A DNA stretch of 35,833 bases from Streptomyces sp. NBRC 110035 (GCF_000829695.1 NZ_BBNN01000023.1:76309-112141), one strand, 5' to 3'. Counted from the first letter of the stretch, positions 9,112-18,064 are shown. The notes: a model not told the origin generated them from the letters alone. Translations and numbers: made by a program.

Positions 9112-9780
9112 ATGAACCACTCCGTGTCGAACACCGCCCGGCTCCTCGGGGCGGGCCTGCGAGCCCTCCTCGTCCTGACCCTGGTCACCGGCGTCGCCTA
9201 TCCGCTGGTGATCACCGGTATCGCCCAGGGGCTCCTCCCGGGCCGGGCGAACGGCTCCGAGATCGAGGCGGACGGCAAGGTCGTCGGCTCCTCACTGATC
9301 GGGCAGTCGTACACCCTGCCACCGAAGGAGGGGCAGAAGACTCCGGAACCGGACCTGAGGTGGTTCCAGGGCCGTCCGGCCAACGGCCTCGGCACCAACA
9401 GCGTCAACACCCGGTACGAGCTCATCCTGTCCGGCGCGACCAACCGCTCCGCCGACGACGCGGAGCTGATCCAGTGGGTGAAGGACGCCAAGGCCGCGGT
9501 CGTCGAGGACAACTCCGTGGGCAGTCGCACCGTCAGGCCCTCCGACGTGCCCGCCGACGCGGTCACCTCCTCCGGCTCCGGCCTGGACCCGCACATCTCC
9601 CCGCAGTACGCGGACCTCCAGGTCCACCGGGTCGCGGAGCGGAACGGTCTGTCCGTCGCACAGGTCGACAGGCTGGTCGAGGAGCACACCCGGGGCCGCA
9701 CCCTCGGCTTCCTCGGTGAACCCCGGGTCAACGTGCTCGAACTGAACATCGCGCTCAAGGAACTCAGGACCAGGAACTGA
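9112..9780 (+). CDS. kdpC: KdpC, subunit of the K+-transporting ATPase
   Basis: A 222-residue protein with one N-terminal membrane helix (ALLVLTLVTGVAYPLVITGIAQ) and a periplasm-facing globular part, as usual for KdpC, which binds KdpA/KdpB and is thought to raise nucleotide affinity. Conserved stretches include GSSLIGQSY, DLRWFQGRPA, SGSGLDPHISPQYADLQVHRVA and GRTLGFLGEPRVNVLELNIAL. It starts at the ATG at 9112, 5 bp after the kdpB stop; no strong ribosome site is seen, so coupling to kdpB translation is likely. The 121-bp gap to kdpE contains no visible terminator. Confidence 0.96.
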   Translation: MNHSVSNTARLLGAGLRALLVLTLVTGVAYPLVITGIAQGLLPGRANGSEIEADGKVVGSSLIGQSYTLPPKEGQKTPEPDLRWFQGRPANGLGTNSVNTRYELILSGATNRSADDAELIQWVKDAKAAVVEDNSVGSRTVRPSDVPADAVTSSGSGLDPHISPQYADLQVHRVAERNGLSVAQVDRLVEEHTRGRTLGFLGEPRVNVLELNIALKELRTRN

Positions 9781-9901
9781 TGGAACGAGGCGAAGGGCGG
9801 GAGCCGGCATTCCGGAGTGTCTTCCGAGGCCACCGGCTCCCACCGCTGCGAACTCCCGGCGGACCGCTCCACCCCGTGCACGACAGGAGAGGCGTACACC
9901 G

Positions 9902-10585
9902 ATGACCCGGGTGCTGGTCGTGGAGGACGACCCCCAGCTCGTACGCGCGCTCGTCATCACCATGCAGGCCCGCCACTACGGGGTCGATGCGGCCCCGGAC
10001 GGTGCCACCGCCCTGCGCCTGGCCGCCGTGCGCCGGCCCGACGTGGTCGTCCTCGACCTCGGCCTGCCGGACATGGACGGCGTCGAGGTCATCAAGGCGC
10101 TGCGCGGCTGGACCCGCGTGCCGGTCCTGGTGCTGTCCGCCCGCCAGGCCTCCGACGAGAAGGTCGACGCGCTGGACGCGGGAGCCGACGACTACATCAC
10201 CAAGCCGTTCAACATGAACGAGCTGCTCGCCCGTCTGCGCGCCGCGGTCCGCCGCGCGGAGACCGCGCCGAGCGCCCCCGAGGTTCCACTGGTCACGACG
10301 GACGGCTTCACCGTCGACCTGGTCGCGAAGAAGGTCCGCCGGGCCGACCACGACATCCGCCTGACCCCGACGGAGTGGCACCTGCTGGAGATCCTGGTGA
10401 CCCACCCCGGCTGTCTCGTCACGCAGAAACAGCTGCTGCACGAGGTCTGGGGCGTGACCCTGGGCAACAAGACCAACTACCTGCGGGTGTACATGGCCCA
10501 GCTGCGCCGCAAACTGGAGGCCGACCCCTCCCGCCCCCGCTACCTCATCACCGAGCCCGGGATGGGCTACCGCTTCGAGGCGTGA
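9902..10585 (+). CDS. kdpE: KdpE, OmpR-family response regulator of kdp
   Basis: A 227-residue response regulator. Receiver domain (about 1-115): acidic pocket Glu8, Asp9, Asp10, phospho-acceptor Asp52 in VVVLDLGLPDMDG and Lys101 in DYITKPF. The C-terminal winged-helix DNA-binding domain (about 130-225) includes LTPTEWHLLEILVTHPG, LLHEVWG, TNYLRVYMAQLRRKLE and GMGYRFEA, the trans-reg-C pattern. AGGAGAGG sits about ten bases before the ATG. It should be phosphorylated by KdpD (next gene) and activate kdpFABC at low K+ or osmotic stress. Here kdpE comes before kdpD, the reverse of the common kdpDE order. Confidence 0.95.
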   Translation: MTRVLVVEDDPQLVRALVITMQARHYGVDAAPDGATALRLAAVRRPDVVVLDLGLPDMDGVEVIKALRGWTRVPVLVLSARQASDEKVDALDAGADDYITKPFNMNELLARLRAAVRRAETAPSAPEVPLVTTDGFTVDLVAKKVRRADHDIRLTPTEWHLLEILVTHPGCLVTQKQLLHEVWGVTLGNKTNYLRVYMAQLRRKLEADPSRPRYLITEPGMGYRFEA

Positions 10586-10635
10586 CCCCGGCCCGGCCGT
10601 ACCGCCCGCACCACCACGAGAGCAGAAACGAGACC

Positions 10636-13188
10636 ATGGCACGCGGCAGACTCCGGATCTACCTCGGCGCGGCACCAGGCGTCGGCAAGACCTACGCCAT
10701 GCTGTCCGAAGCGCACCGAAGGGCGGAACGCGGCACCGACTGCGTGGTCGGCTTCGTGGAGTCCCACGACCGGCCCCGCACCCGGACGATGCTGCACGGC
10801 CTGGAAGAGGTGCCGCGCAGACGGCTGGAGTACCGAGGGACCACGTTCACGGAAATGGACCTGGACGCGGTGCTGGCCCGCCGTCCCGGAGTCGTCCTCG
10901 TCGACGAGCTCGCCCACACCGACGTTCCGGGCTCCCGCAACACGAAGCGCTGGCAGGACGTGGAGGAACTGCTCGCGGCCGGAATCGACGTCATCTCCAC
11001 GGTCAACATCCAGCACCTGGAGTCGCTCGGCGACATCGTCGAGTCCATCACGGGCGTACGCCAGCAGGAGACCGTGCCGGACGAGGTGGTGCGCCGGGCC
11101 GACCAGATCGAGCTGGTCGACATGTCACCCGAGGCCCTGCGCCGACGGATGGCGCACGGCAACGTCTACACACCCGACAAGGTCGACGCGGCCCTGTCCA
11201 ACTACTTCCGCCCCGGCAATCTCACCGCCCTGCGCGAACTGGCCCTGCTCTGGGTGGCCGACCGGGTCGACGAGTACCTGCAGCAGTACCGCACCGAGCA
11301 CGGGGTCCGCACGATCTGGGGCTCGCGCGAGCGGATCGTGGTCGGCCTGACCGGTGGGCCCGAGGGCCGGACGTTGATACGGCGGGCGGCACGCCTCGCG
11401 GAGAAGGGGGCCGGAGGTGAGGTGCTGGCGCTCTATGTGGCCCGCAGCGACGGGCTGACCTCGGCCTCGCCCAAGCAACTGGCCGTCCAGCGCGCTCTGG
11501 TCGAGGATCTGGGCGGTACCTTCCACCATGTCGTCGGTGACGACATCCCGACCGCGCTCCTGGAGTTCGCCCGCGGGGCGAACGCCACGCAGATAGTGCT
11601 CGGAGCGTCCCGGCGCAAGGGCTGGCAGTACGTACTCGGGCCCGGCGTGGGTGCCACCGTCGCCCGTACCTCCGGGCCCGACCTGGACGTCCACCTCATC
11701 ACACACGACGAGGTGGGAAAGGGCCGCGGCCTCCCGGCCGCCCGAGGCGCTCGGCTCGGGCGGCCCCGCATCGTGGCCGGGTGGCTGGTCGGCGTGCTCG
11801 GCCCCGCCCTGCTGACCCTGCTGCTGAAAGCCGCCCTGCCCGATGTGGGCCTGGCCAACGACATGCTGTTGTTTCTCGCGCTCACGGTGGCGGCGGCGCT
11901 GCTCGGCGGCCTGCTGCCCGCCCTCGCCTCCGCCGCGGTGGGGTCACTGCTGCTCAACTGGTACTTCGCGCCGCCGATCCGGACCTTCACCATCGCCGAC
12001 CCCCAGAACATCGTCGCCCTCGCGGTCTTCGTGGGCGTCGCCGTGTCCGTGGCCTCGGTGGTGGACCTCGCGGCACGCCGCACCGACCAGGCGGCCCGGC
12101 TGCGCGCCGAGGCGGAGACCCTGTCCTTCCTCGCCGGCAGCGTGCTGCGCGGGGAGACCAGCCTGGAGGCGCTGCTGGAGCGCGTGCGGGAGACCTTCGC
12201 CGTGGACTCCGTGGCGTTGCTGGAGAGGGAGAACGACAAGGCGCCGTGGACCTGCGCCGGCAGTGTCGGGCCCGCCCCCGCCGTGGCACGGCCCGAGGAC
12301 GCCGACGTGGACGTGCCGGTGGGCGACCACATGGCGCTCGCGATCTGCGGCCGGGTGCTGCCCGCCTCCGACCGTCGCGTCCTGGCCGCGTTCGCGGCAC
12401 AGGCCGCCGTCGTCCTGGACCGCCGGCGGCTTCAGTCCCAGGCCGATCAGGCCAGGGACCTGGCCGAGGGCAACCGCATCCGTACCGCTCTGCTCGCCGC
12501 GGTCAGCCACGACCTGCGCACTCCGCTCGCCGGGATCAAGGCGTCCGTGTCGTCGCTGCGGTCGGACGACGTGGAATGGTCACAGGAGGACCGGGCCGGG
12601 CTCCTGGAGGCGATCGAGGAGGGCGCCGACCGTCTCGACCACCTGGTCGGCAACCTGCTCGACATGTCCCGCCTGCAGACCGGAACCCTCACGCCGCTGA
12701 TCCGTGAAGTGGACCTGGACGAGGTCGTTCCGCTGGCCCTGGGCGGGATTCCGGAACCGGAGTCGGTCGTCGTCCTGGACATCCCCGAAAGCCTTCCCAT
12801 GGTGGCGACGGACAAAGGGCTGCTGGAGCGGGTGGTCGCCAACGTCGTGGAGAACGCCGTCAAGTACAGCCCCGAGGACGAGCCGGTCCTGGTGACGGCC
12901 AGCACGCTCGCCGACCGGGTGGAACTGCGTGTGGTGGACCGGGGGCCGGGCGTTCCCGACGAGGTCAAGGAGCTCATCTTCTCCCCGTTCCAGCGCTACG
13001 GCGACGCCCCGCGGAGGGACGGGGTCGGCCTCGGCCTGGCGGTCGCCCGCGGTTTCGCCGAGGCCATGAGGAGCACCCTGCAGGCCGAGGACACCCCCGG
13101 CGGTGGCCTCACCATGGTCCTCAGTCTCCCCGCCGCCGCGGGCTGCCCACCGGCTGTCCCCGGCCTTCCCGCTACCGCCACGTCCTAG
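10636..13188 (+). CDS. kdpD: KdpD, K+-sensing histidine kinase
   Basis: An 850-residue sensor kinase. Domains in order: N-terminal KdpD domain (about 1-215) with the Walker-A-like GAAPGVGKT at residues 11-19 and DELAHTD; a universal-stress-protein-like domain (about 230-360); four short membrane helices of DUF4118 (about 380-480); a GAF-like region; dimerisation and phosphoacceptor domain with His625 in AAVSHDLRTPL; and HATPase_c with NVVENAVKYSP (N box), DRGPGVP (G1), GVGLGLAVARGFAEA (G2). All catalytic motifs are present. It starts 50 bp after kdpE at an ATG with only a weak ribosome site. Phosphorylates KdpE. In other species c-di-AMP binds the USP domain; whether this one does cannot be read here. 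Confidence 0.95.
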   Translation: MARGRLRIYLGAAPGVGKTYAMLSEAHRRAERGTDCVVGFVESHDRPRTRTMLHGLEEVPRRRLEYRGTTFTEMDLDAVLARRPGVVLVDELAHTDVPGSRNTKRWQDVEELLAAGIDVISTVNIQHLESLGDIVESITGVRQQETVPDEVVRRADQIELVDMSPEALRRRMAHGNVYTPDKVDAALSNYFRPGNLTALRELALLWVADRVDEYLQQYRTEHGVRTIWGSRERIVVGLTGGPEGRTLIRRAARLAEKGAGGEVLALYVARSDGLTSASPKQLAVQRALVEDLGGTFHHVVGDDIPTALLEFARGANATQIVLGASRRKGWQYVLGPGVGATVARTSGPDLDVHLITHDEVGKGRGLPAARGARLGRPRIVAGWLVGVLGPALLTLLLKAALPDVGLANDMLLFLALTVAAALLGGLLPALASAAVGSLLLNWYFAPPIRTFTIADPQNIVALAVFVGVAVSVASVVDLAARRTDQAARLRAEAETLSFLAGSVLRGETSLEALLERVRETFAVDSVALLERENDKAPWTCAGSVGPAPAVARPEDADVDVPVGDHMALAICGRVLPASDRRVLAAFAAQAAVVLDRRRLQSQADQARDLAEGNRIRTALLAAVSHDLRTPLAGIKASVSSLRSDDVEWSQEDRAGLLEAIEEGADRLDHLVGNLLDMSRLQTGTLTPLIREVDLDEVVPLALGGIPEPESVVVLDIPESLPMVATDKGLLERVVANVVENAVKYSPEDEPVLVTASTLADRVELRVVDRGPGVPDEVKELIFSPFQRYGDAPRRDGVGLGLAVARGFAEAMRSTLQAEDTPGGGLTMVLSLPAAAGCPPAVPGLPATATS

Positions 13189-13591
13189 GGGGAACGCCGC
13201 GCGTGGCCCGCCCCGCCTTCCGCGCGCTCCTCGAGTGCCGGATGCGCAGCGTCCCTCGGACACGCCGGTCCCTCCCGGTCCCCGACCTCGCGACGAGGAA
13301 GGAAACCGGCGGCGTCGTCCTCGAGCGCGTCTTCCTCTCACACCCCGTTCCGGTCGTGCCCGAACCCGACCTCCGGCGGCGGCCACGGCACCGCCCACCG
13401 CCCGGTGAACCGGCCGCGCACCTGAGGGCACCGGCCCGCAGCAGCAGCCCGCGCCCGTCAGCGGACCGTGCCCGGCCGTGCCGTCCTGCGCGTGGGCGGG
13501 CATGCCGTACGCCGTCGTCGCGGCGAGGCAGCCGCCGGCGTCCGACGCCGCGCTCCGTACCGTGCGGGGAGACCGCGCGGCGGAGCGGGCT
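13189..13591. other. Convergent intergenic region without a recognised gene
   Basis: 403 bp between the kdpD stop and the stop of the minus-strand Helicase_C_3 gene. Frames through it are Arg/Pro/Ser-rich and lack homology-like segments. No clear terminator hairpin was found. Confidence 0.4.
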
Positions 13592-16309
13592 TCAGCTCTC
13601 CTCGTCCGCGAGTTCCGCGACCCCGGTGATCCGGTGCAGCGGGTACGTCCGCACCTCGTCGGCCGTGTGGTCGTACGCGGTGACGACGCCGCCCTCGACC
13701 CGGACCGGAGCGATGACGCGCCGGCCGGCGACGCCCTCGGCGTTGACGTGGCCGATCCACAGCGCCTCGCCGGTGAGGACGGCGGCCTGCAGGGTGGCGA
13801 GGGTCTCGGCGGCCCCGGTGCGCGGCAGCGCACCGCTCCCCGCCCCGGGACCGTCCGTCTCCCCGTCCGTCTCCCCGGCCGTGGTCCTGCGCGGGGCCGT
13901 CGCGGCGAGGTCGCCGGCGCGGACGGCGCGGATCGCCGCCGCGAGCAGGGTGTCGTCGGGCACCGGCGGCCCCTCCGGGACCGGCTCGGGTGCCGTGCGC
14001 GGCGGGGTGCGGCGGGCGTCGGCGCGGGTGATCAGGACATCGCCCTCGGCGGACTCGGCGGCCGGCGCGAACCCCATCCGGCGCAGTCCCTCCAGCAGGC
14101 CGGCCGGATCGGCCTGCGCGGCCAGCACGGTCGGCGCGAGCCGGCGCAGGCCCAGCCCGGCGGCCCGCTTGTCGGCGAGGATCTCGTTCAGCACCGCGTC
14201 GTCGTCGCAGCGCACGTACGCGGAGGCGGCGCCCACCCGCAGATGCCCGTGTCTGCGGGCCACGTCGTCGATCAGGTAGGTCAGCGGCTGCGGCACCGGC
14301 GTACGGGAGTGCGCGGCGAGGAAGGCGTGCAGGTCGGCGGCGGCCCGGCCGGAGTCCAGGGCACGGCGTACCGAGCCCGGCGTGAACCGGTAGACGGTCG
14401 CCCCGCCCTTCGACTCCACGTCCGCCAGCACCCCCAGCATGTCCGCGAGCGGCCGCTGGAGCGGGCCGGGCGCGACCGCCGTCAGGTCGGCCTGGAGCAG
14501 GACGTGGTCCAGCGGTTCGGGCAGCAACGGGGCGAGCAGCCGGGCGGCGGAGGAGGACGCGGCGGCCTGCTCGGCGGGGGTGAGGGCGGTGAGGGCGGAG
14601 GAGAACGGGGGCGAGGCGGGCGACCGGTGGTGGTGGACGGGGAGACGGTCGCCCGGCCCCGTCGCCCCCGGCCCCGACGCGGATCCCGACTGCGACGCGG
14701 ATCCCGGTCCTGTGCCCGGTCCTGTCCCTGTGCCCGTGCCCGTCCCCGGCCCTGGTACCGCCCGCCCCGCCGGTGCCTTCGGCCCGGGCAACCCGAGTAC
14801 GGCCCGTCCGTGCGCGGACAGTGCGCCGCGGCCGGTGACGCCCAGCATCTCGGCCTCGGCCAGCGTCCACCGGGCGAGCCGCGAGCGCAGGTCGTCGCCC
14901 TCGCCCGCGCCCCCTGCGACGGAACCGGAACCTGCCGCGCCGCCCGCCGGGCGCGGCGGCCGCTCCCACCGCAGCCGCTCCGACACCGACCCGGAGTCCG
15001 GCGCCGCCCCTTCCGGCAGCTCCGCCAGCAGGGCCAGCACCCGGCGCCGCACCTCGGGCGCCGCCGACCGGTCGAGCCCCGGGCCGAGCGCCGCCAGGGT
15101 GTGGTCCTTCGCGTCCCGCCCGCCGACCAGTCCCGGCGTCCGGGTCGCCGCCAGCCACGCCGCGGCGAGCGTCGCCCAGCGCTCGGCGGCGGGTCGTTCG
15201 AGCCAGGTGTCGTACGCCGGGGTCGCCGCGTACCGCTCGTCGGCCTCACCGTCGGAGGCCACCAGCCCTGCCGCATACGCCAGTTCGACCCAGAACGCGG
15301 CGACCGTCTCGGGCACGTCCAGGGCGACGGCGGTCCGCTTCAGGTCCCGCACGCTCAGCCCGCCGGACCGCAGCACCGCCGGGCCGCCCTCGTTCCAGTC
15401 CTTCAGCAGCTCCTCGACGGTCGCCAGCGCCGTGTACGCCTGTCCGGCCGCCGTCGCGTCCACCATCTGGGGACGGTGCGTGGCCGCGGCCTCGACCGGC
15501 GGCGGCACCGGCTCCGTCGTCCGGTGCGCCCGCCCGCCGCGCAGGTGCAGCGCCACCTCCCGCGGCAGGACGACCGTCCCGGGCGCGGTCGGCAGCAGCA
15601 GCCCGCGGTCCAGCAGTCGGCGCAGCCGGGTCGCCGGATCGGCGGTGACCTGACCGTAGGGCGGCCCCCAGACCAGCCGCTCCAGCACCTCCACCGACTC
15701 CGGCGGCACCTCGGCCAGCAGCGCCGCCATCCGCGCCCGGTCCGTGAACAGCCCGGTCAGCGCCGTTACGGCGGACACCGAGTCGTGCGTGGAGGGCAGT
15801 CCGACCGTCGTGACGATCTCCTGGATCCGCCCCGGGGACATCCCGGCCGTCGCCTCCCGCACGGTCGGGCCGAGGCCCGTCGGCGAAGGGTGCTGCGGGG
15901 ACGGGGAGAGCAGCTCGCGGGCCGTACGGACCAGCCGCAGCCGGTCGTCGTCGCCCCACAGCAGCGCCTGCTCGCGCAGCGTCCGCACGGCGCCCGGCAG
16001 CGCGGCGGACACCGCCGGGTCGCCCTCGTCGCCCGCGAGCAGCCCGAGCAGTTCGTCGTACGGCGCCGGATCCGCCGCCACGGCCAGCGCCTGCGCGGTC
16101 TGCGTCGTGAACCGGTCCAGCCGCTCCAGGGCGCGGACGACCGAGGCGCGCGTACCGGCCCGGGTGGCCAGCTGCGTGAGGTCGGCGGGCACGGGCGTGA
16201 CGAGATCCGGCCGGCTGCGCAGGAGCGCGGCAAGCCCGGCGTCGTCCCGCGCCCGGAGTGCCTCCGCGAGGGATCGGGGGGCCGCCGCGGGCTTCTCCTC
16301 GGTGCTCAT
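13592..16309 (-). CDS. Helicase-associated protein with XPB/Ssl2 N-terminal-like domain
   Basis: A 905-residue protein of the actinobacterial family annotated as helicase-associated (Helicase_C_3, XPB/Ssl2 N-terminal-domain type). The first ~450 residues are helical and Leu/Ala/Arg-rich, followed by a Gly/Thr/Ser/Pro low-complexity linker (GTGTGTGTGPGTG region). The Helicase_C_3-like part follows (LDHVLLQADLTAVAPGPL, YRFTPGSVRRALDSG, LTYLIDDVARRHGHLRVG, YVRCDDDAVL). The last ~70 residues resemble a WYL-type beta module (ALWIGHVNAEGVAGRRVI, TAYDHTADEVRTYPLHRITG). No Walker A or DEAD box is seen, so it is not a helicase itself. In mycobacteria the XPB gene and such a protein are neighbours; here the kdp locus lies between. 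Start at 16309 preferred over an ATG at 16315 and a GTG at 16318. Role as XPB partner is inference. Confidence 0.85.
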   Translation of the reverse strand: MSTEEKPAAAPRSLAEALRARDDAGLAALLRSRPDLVTPVPADLTQLATRAGTRASVVRALERLDRFTTQTAQALAVAADPAPYDELLGLLAGDEGDPAVSAALPGAVRTLREQALLWGDDDRLRLVRTARELLSPSPQHPSPTGLGPTVREATAGMSPGRIQEIVTTVGLPSTHDSVSAVTALTGLFTDRARMAALLAEVPPESVEVLERLVWGPPYGQVTADPATRLRRLLDRGLLLPTAPGTVVLPREVALHLRGGRAHRTTEPVPPPVEAAATHRPQMVDATAAGQAYTALATVEELLKDWNEGGPAVLRSGGLSVRDLKRTAVALDVPETVAAFWVELAYAAGLVASDGEADERYAATPAYDTWLERPAAERWATLAAAWLAATRTPGLVGGRDAKDHTLAALGPGLDRSAAPEVRRRVLALLAELPEGAAPDSGSVSERLRWERPPRPAGGAAGSGSVAGGAGEGDDLRSRLARWTLAEAEMLGVTGRGALSAHGRAVLGLPGPKAPAGRAVPGPGTGTGTGTGPGTGPGSASQSGSASGPGATGPGDRLPVHHHRSPASPPFSSALTALTPAEQAAASSSAARLLAPLLPEPLDHVLLQADLTAVAPGPLQRPLADMLGVLADVESKGGATVYRFTPGSVRRALDSGRAAADLHAFLAAHSRTPVPQPLTYLIDDVARRHGHLRVGAASAYVRCDDDAVLNEILADKRAAGLGLRRLAPTVLAAQADPAGLLEGLRRMGFAPAAESAEGDVLITRADARRTPPRTAPEPVPEGPPVPDDTLLAAAIRAVRAGDLAATAPRRTTAGETDGETDGPGAGSGALPRTGAAETLATLQAAVLTGEALWIGHVNAEGVAGRRVIAPVRVEGGVVTAYDHTADEVRTYPLHRITGVAELADEES
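14699..14760. repeat. Simple repeat encoding a Gly-Thr linker
   Basis: Six-base units of the cctgtg/cccgtg type inside the helicase-associated gene, translated on the minus strand as alternating Gly and Thr, then Pro-Gly. It marks the flexible linker before the Helicase_C_3-like domain and is likely variable in length between strains. Confidence 0.6.
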
Positions 16310-16428
16310 CCGCATCACCGTAGCGGGTGGATCCGCCGGTGGGGTGCGTGGAGTTGGGCCGGCCGGCCGGACTCGCGGTACCGTCGTGCGACGTCGTCCG
16401 CCAACGCAACCGCCCCGGAGGGGACTTC

Positions 16429-17526
16429 GTGGGTATCGAGAGTGACCAGGTCGTCTACGAGTATCTGAGCCGCGTCGGCGACGTGGCCCAGCAGCGGCAG
16501 CTGCCGTCGGCGACCCGCATGCGTCTGGTCGCCGGGCTGCGGGACGAGATCGACCGGCGCCGGGCGAAGGCCGTGGTCGACTCCCCGACGGCCGTGCGCC
16601 GCATCATCTCCCGTATGGGCACCCCGGACGAGGTCGTGACGGCGGCCTCTTCCGGCGCCTCCGGCACCTCCGGCAGCGAGGGGGCGGCCTTCGGCGCGGA
16701 GGGGAGCGCGGGCGCCACCCCGGGCAGGCCCGCGCCGGCGCCCGCCGCGGTTCCCGCCCAGCGGGGCGGCGACCGCGGCCGGCGGGCGAAGAGCGTCCTG
16801 CGCCGCGCCGTCCCCCGCCCCCGGCCCGCCGACGTCCCGCCCGCCGCCCCTGCCGTCCCCTCCGCACCCGCCGGACCGTCCGCGCCGCACCGGGCCGGGA
16901 TGGACGAACTCGGCGACAGCGCCACCCAGCCCGACTGGTGGCGGACGGACAGCAGCCCCTTCGGCGTCGGCGACGAGGTCCCCGGCTTCGTCGGCGGCGT
17001 CGAGATCCCCGAACTGCTCAAGGCCCCGCCGGCCACGGACGACGCCCCGGGCGCCGGCGGGCGGCCGGGCAAAAGCGTGCCCGCCACCGCACCCGCCACC
17101 GCCTCCGCCCCCGTCGTCGTCGAGGCCGGGAGCGAGAAGGAGAAGACCGGTTCCGCCTTCCGCCGCCGGCTCCCGCGCCTCCCGTCCGGCAACTGGAGCA
17201 ACCCGCTGCTCCTGGTCGCCGCGGGCCTGCTGGTCGTGGGCGCCGTGCTCGGCAACTGGTTCGCCCTGTTCCTCGGCTGGGTCATCGTCTACGCCTCCCG
17301 CCGCCTCAGCCAGGCCGAGATCAAGTGGGCGGTCGTCGTCCTGCCCGGTCTCGCGATCGCGGGCGGAGTCGCCTGGCTGTGGGGCAGGACCGAGGGACGC
17401 TGGGGCACCCCCGTCGCCGACGGCGCCATGAACGAGGCCGTCTCCGAGACCTGGCCCTGGGTGGTCCGGGCCGCCGCCGTCGCCTCGGCCCTGTTCCTGA
17501 CCTGGCGCTCCCAGCGCCCCCGCTAG
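16429..17526 (+). CDS. Membrane protein with N-terminal HAAS-like region
   Basis: A 365-residue protein. The GTG at 16429 is preceded at close range by GGAGGGGAC, a strong ribosome site. Residues 1-65 (VYEYLSRVGDVAQQRQLPSATRMRLVAGLRDEIDRRR to RIISRMGTPDEVV) resemble the HAAS-type helical module found at the start of many actinobacterial membrane proteins and linked to PadR-type control. A long Ala/Pro/Gly/Ser-rich disordered part follows, with an HRAGMDELGDSATQPDWWR segment. From about residue 258 there are four hydrophobic segments (LLLVAAGLLVVGAVLGNWFALF, LGWVIVYA, WAVVVLPGLAIAGGVAWLW, WVVRAAAVASALFLTW). Function unknown. The TAG stop is the start of the second copy of the structured repeat. 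Divergent from the helicase-associated gene, 119 bp apart. Confidence 0.85.
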   Translation: MGIESDQVVYEYLSRVGDVAQQRQLPSATRMRLVAGLRDEIDRRRAKAVVDSPTAVRRIISRMGTPDEVVTAASSGASGTSGSEGAAFGAEGSAGATPGRPAPAPAAVPAQRGGDRGRRAKSVLRRAVPRPRPADVPPAAPAVPSAPAGPSAPHRAGMDELGDSATQPDWWRTDSSPFGVGDEVPGFVGGVEIPELLKAPPATDDAPGAGGRPGKSVPATAPATASAPVVVEAGSEKEKTGSAFRRRLPRLPSGNWSNPLLLVAAGLLVVGAVLGNWFALFLGWVIVYASRRLSQAEIKWAVVVLPGLAIAGGVAWLWGRTEGRWGTPVADGAMNEAVSETWPWVVRAAAVASALFLTWRSQRPR

Positions 17527-17750
17527 GGCCCGCGGCGAGCGTGACGCCTGCCGTGCGACGCCCGGCAGGCACTCCCGCCGCACCCGCGCCGCCCGGAAGC
17601 CCGGGTACGCCGGCCCGGCAGGAGAGCTTCCGGGCGGCGCGCCGGGAGCACGCTCCCCGAGCTCTCGGCCTGGCTCGGGCAGGGGGACCTCCAGGGCCCG
17701 CGCGGCCGCCCCGCGGGCGACGACGCCCCTTTCACAGCAGGTCCTGGACC
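17524..17750. repeat. Structured dispersed intergenic element, copy B
   Basis: Second copy of the element at 2624-2850, same orientation, again starting at the TAG stop of the upstream gene. Hairpin arms: 17546-17553 with 17563-17570 (8 of 8 pairs), 17588-17600 with 17626-17638 (13 of 13), 17641-17649 with 17661-17669 (9 pairs, one of them G-U where copy A has G-C), and a fourth stem at 17697-17702 with 17712-17717. The second stem is perfect here and has one mismatch in copy A; the first is longer here. A nested ccggg/cccgg pair lies in the second loop. Confidence 0.8.
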
Positions 17751-17799
17751 TGTCCGGCGGATCATCCTGGAGAGACGGGGTCCGGCACGCCCGCACGCC

Positions 17800-17890
17800 C
17801 TCCCCCAAGCTCTTCGGCCAGGGGGAGCCTCCGGTGGCGTTGTGCCGTCCCTCGCCGGTCCCTCCCGGCCGGCTCCCGCTCGAGCGGGAG
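17800..17890. repeat. Hairpin and 18-bp palindrome before the HAD gene
   Basis: Two further inverted repeats lie in the 538-bp gap between 17526 and 18065: ctccccc (17800-17806) with gggggag (17821-17827), and the perfect palindrome ctcccgctcgagcgggag at 17873-17890 centred on a CTCGAG core. Sequences of this kind recur between genes in Streptomyces genomes as far as I recall. The rest of the gap shows no gene. Confidence 0.5.
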
Positions 17891-18064
17891 GAACCCCCAT
17901 CGCGTCGCCTCCCTCCTCGGCCTCGCAGCCGCACGCACCAGACCCCGCTCACCCAGGCCGGACAGCCGCCGCCGGTTTCCTCCGCCCCGACCCGCCGGAC
18001 AGAACCCGGGGCCGGGGGCGTACGGCCGGTCGGTTGTTTGCGTGCGCTGGGCACAATGGCGGGT

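Noticed and set aside
13478..16468. 996-codon plus-strand frame opposite the helicase-associated gene
   Set aside because: Gly/Arg-rich shadow; the minus-strand protein has recognisable domains and a normal start.
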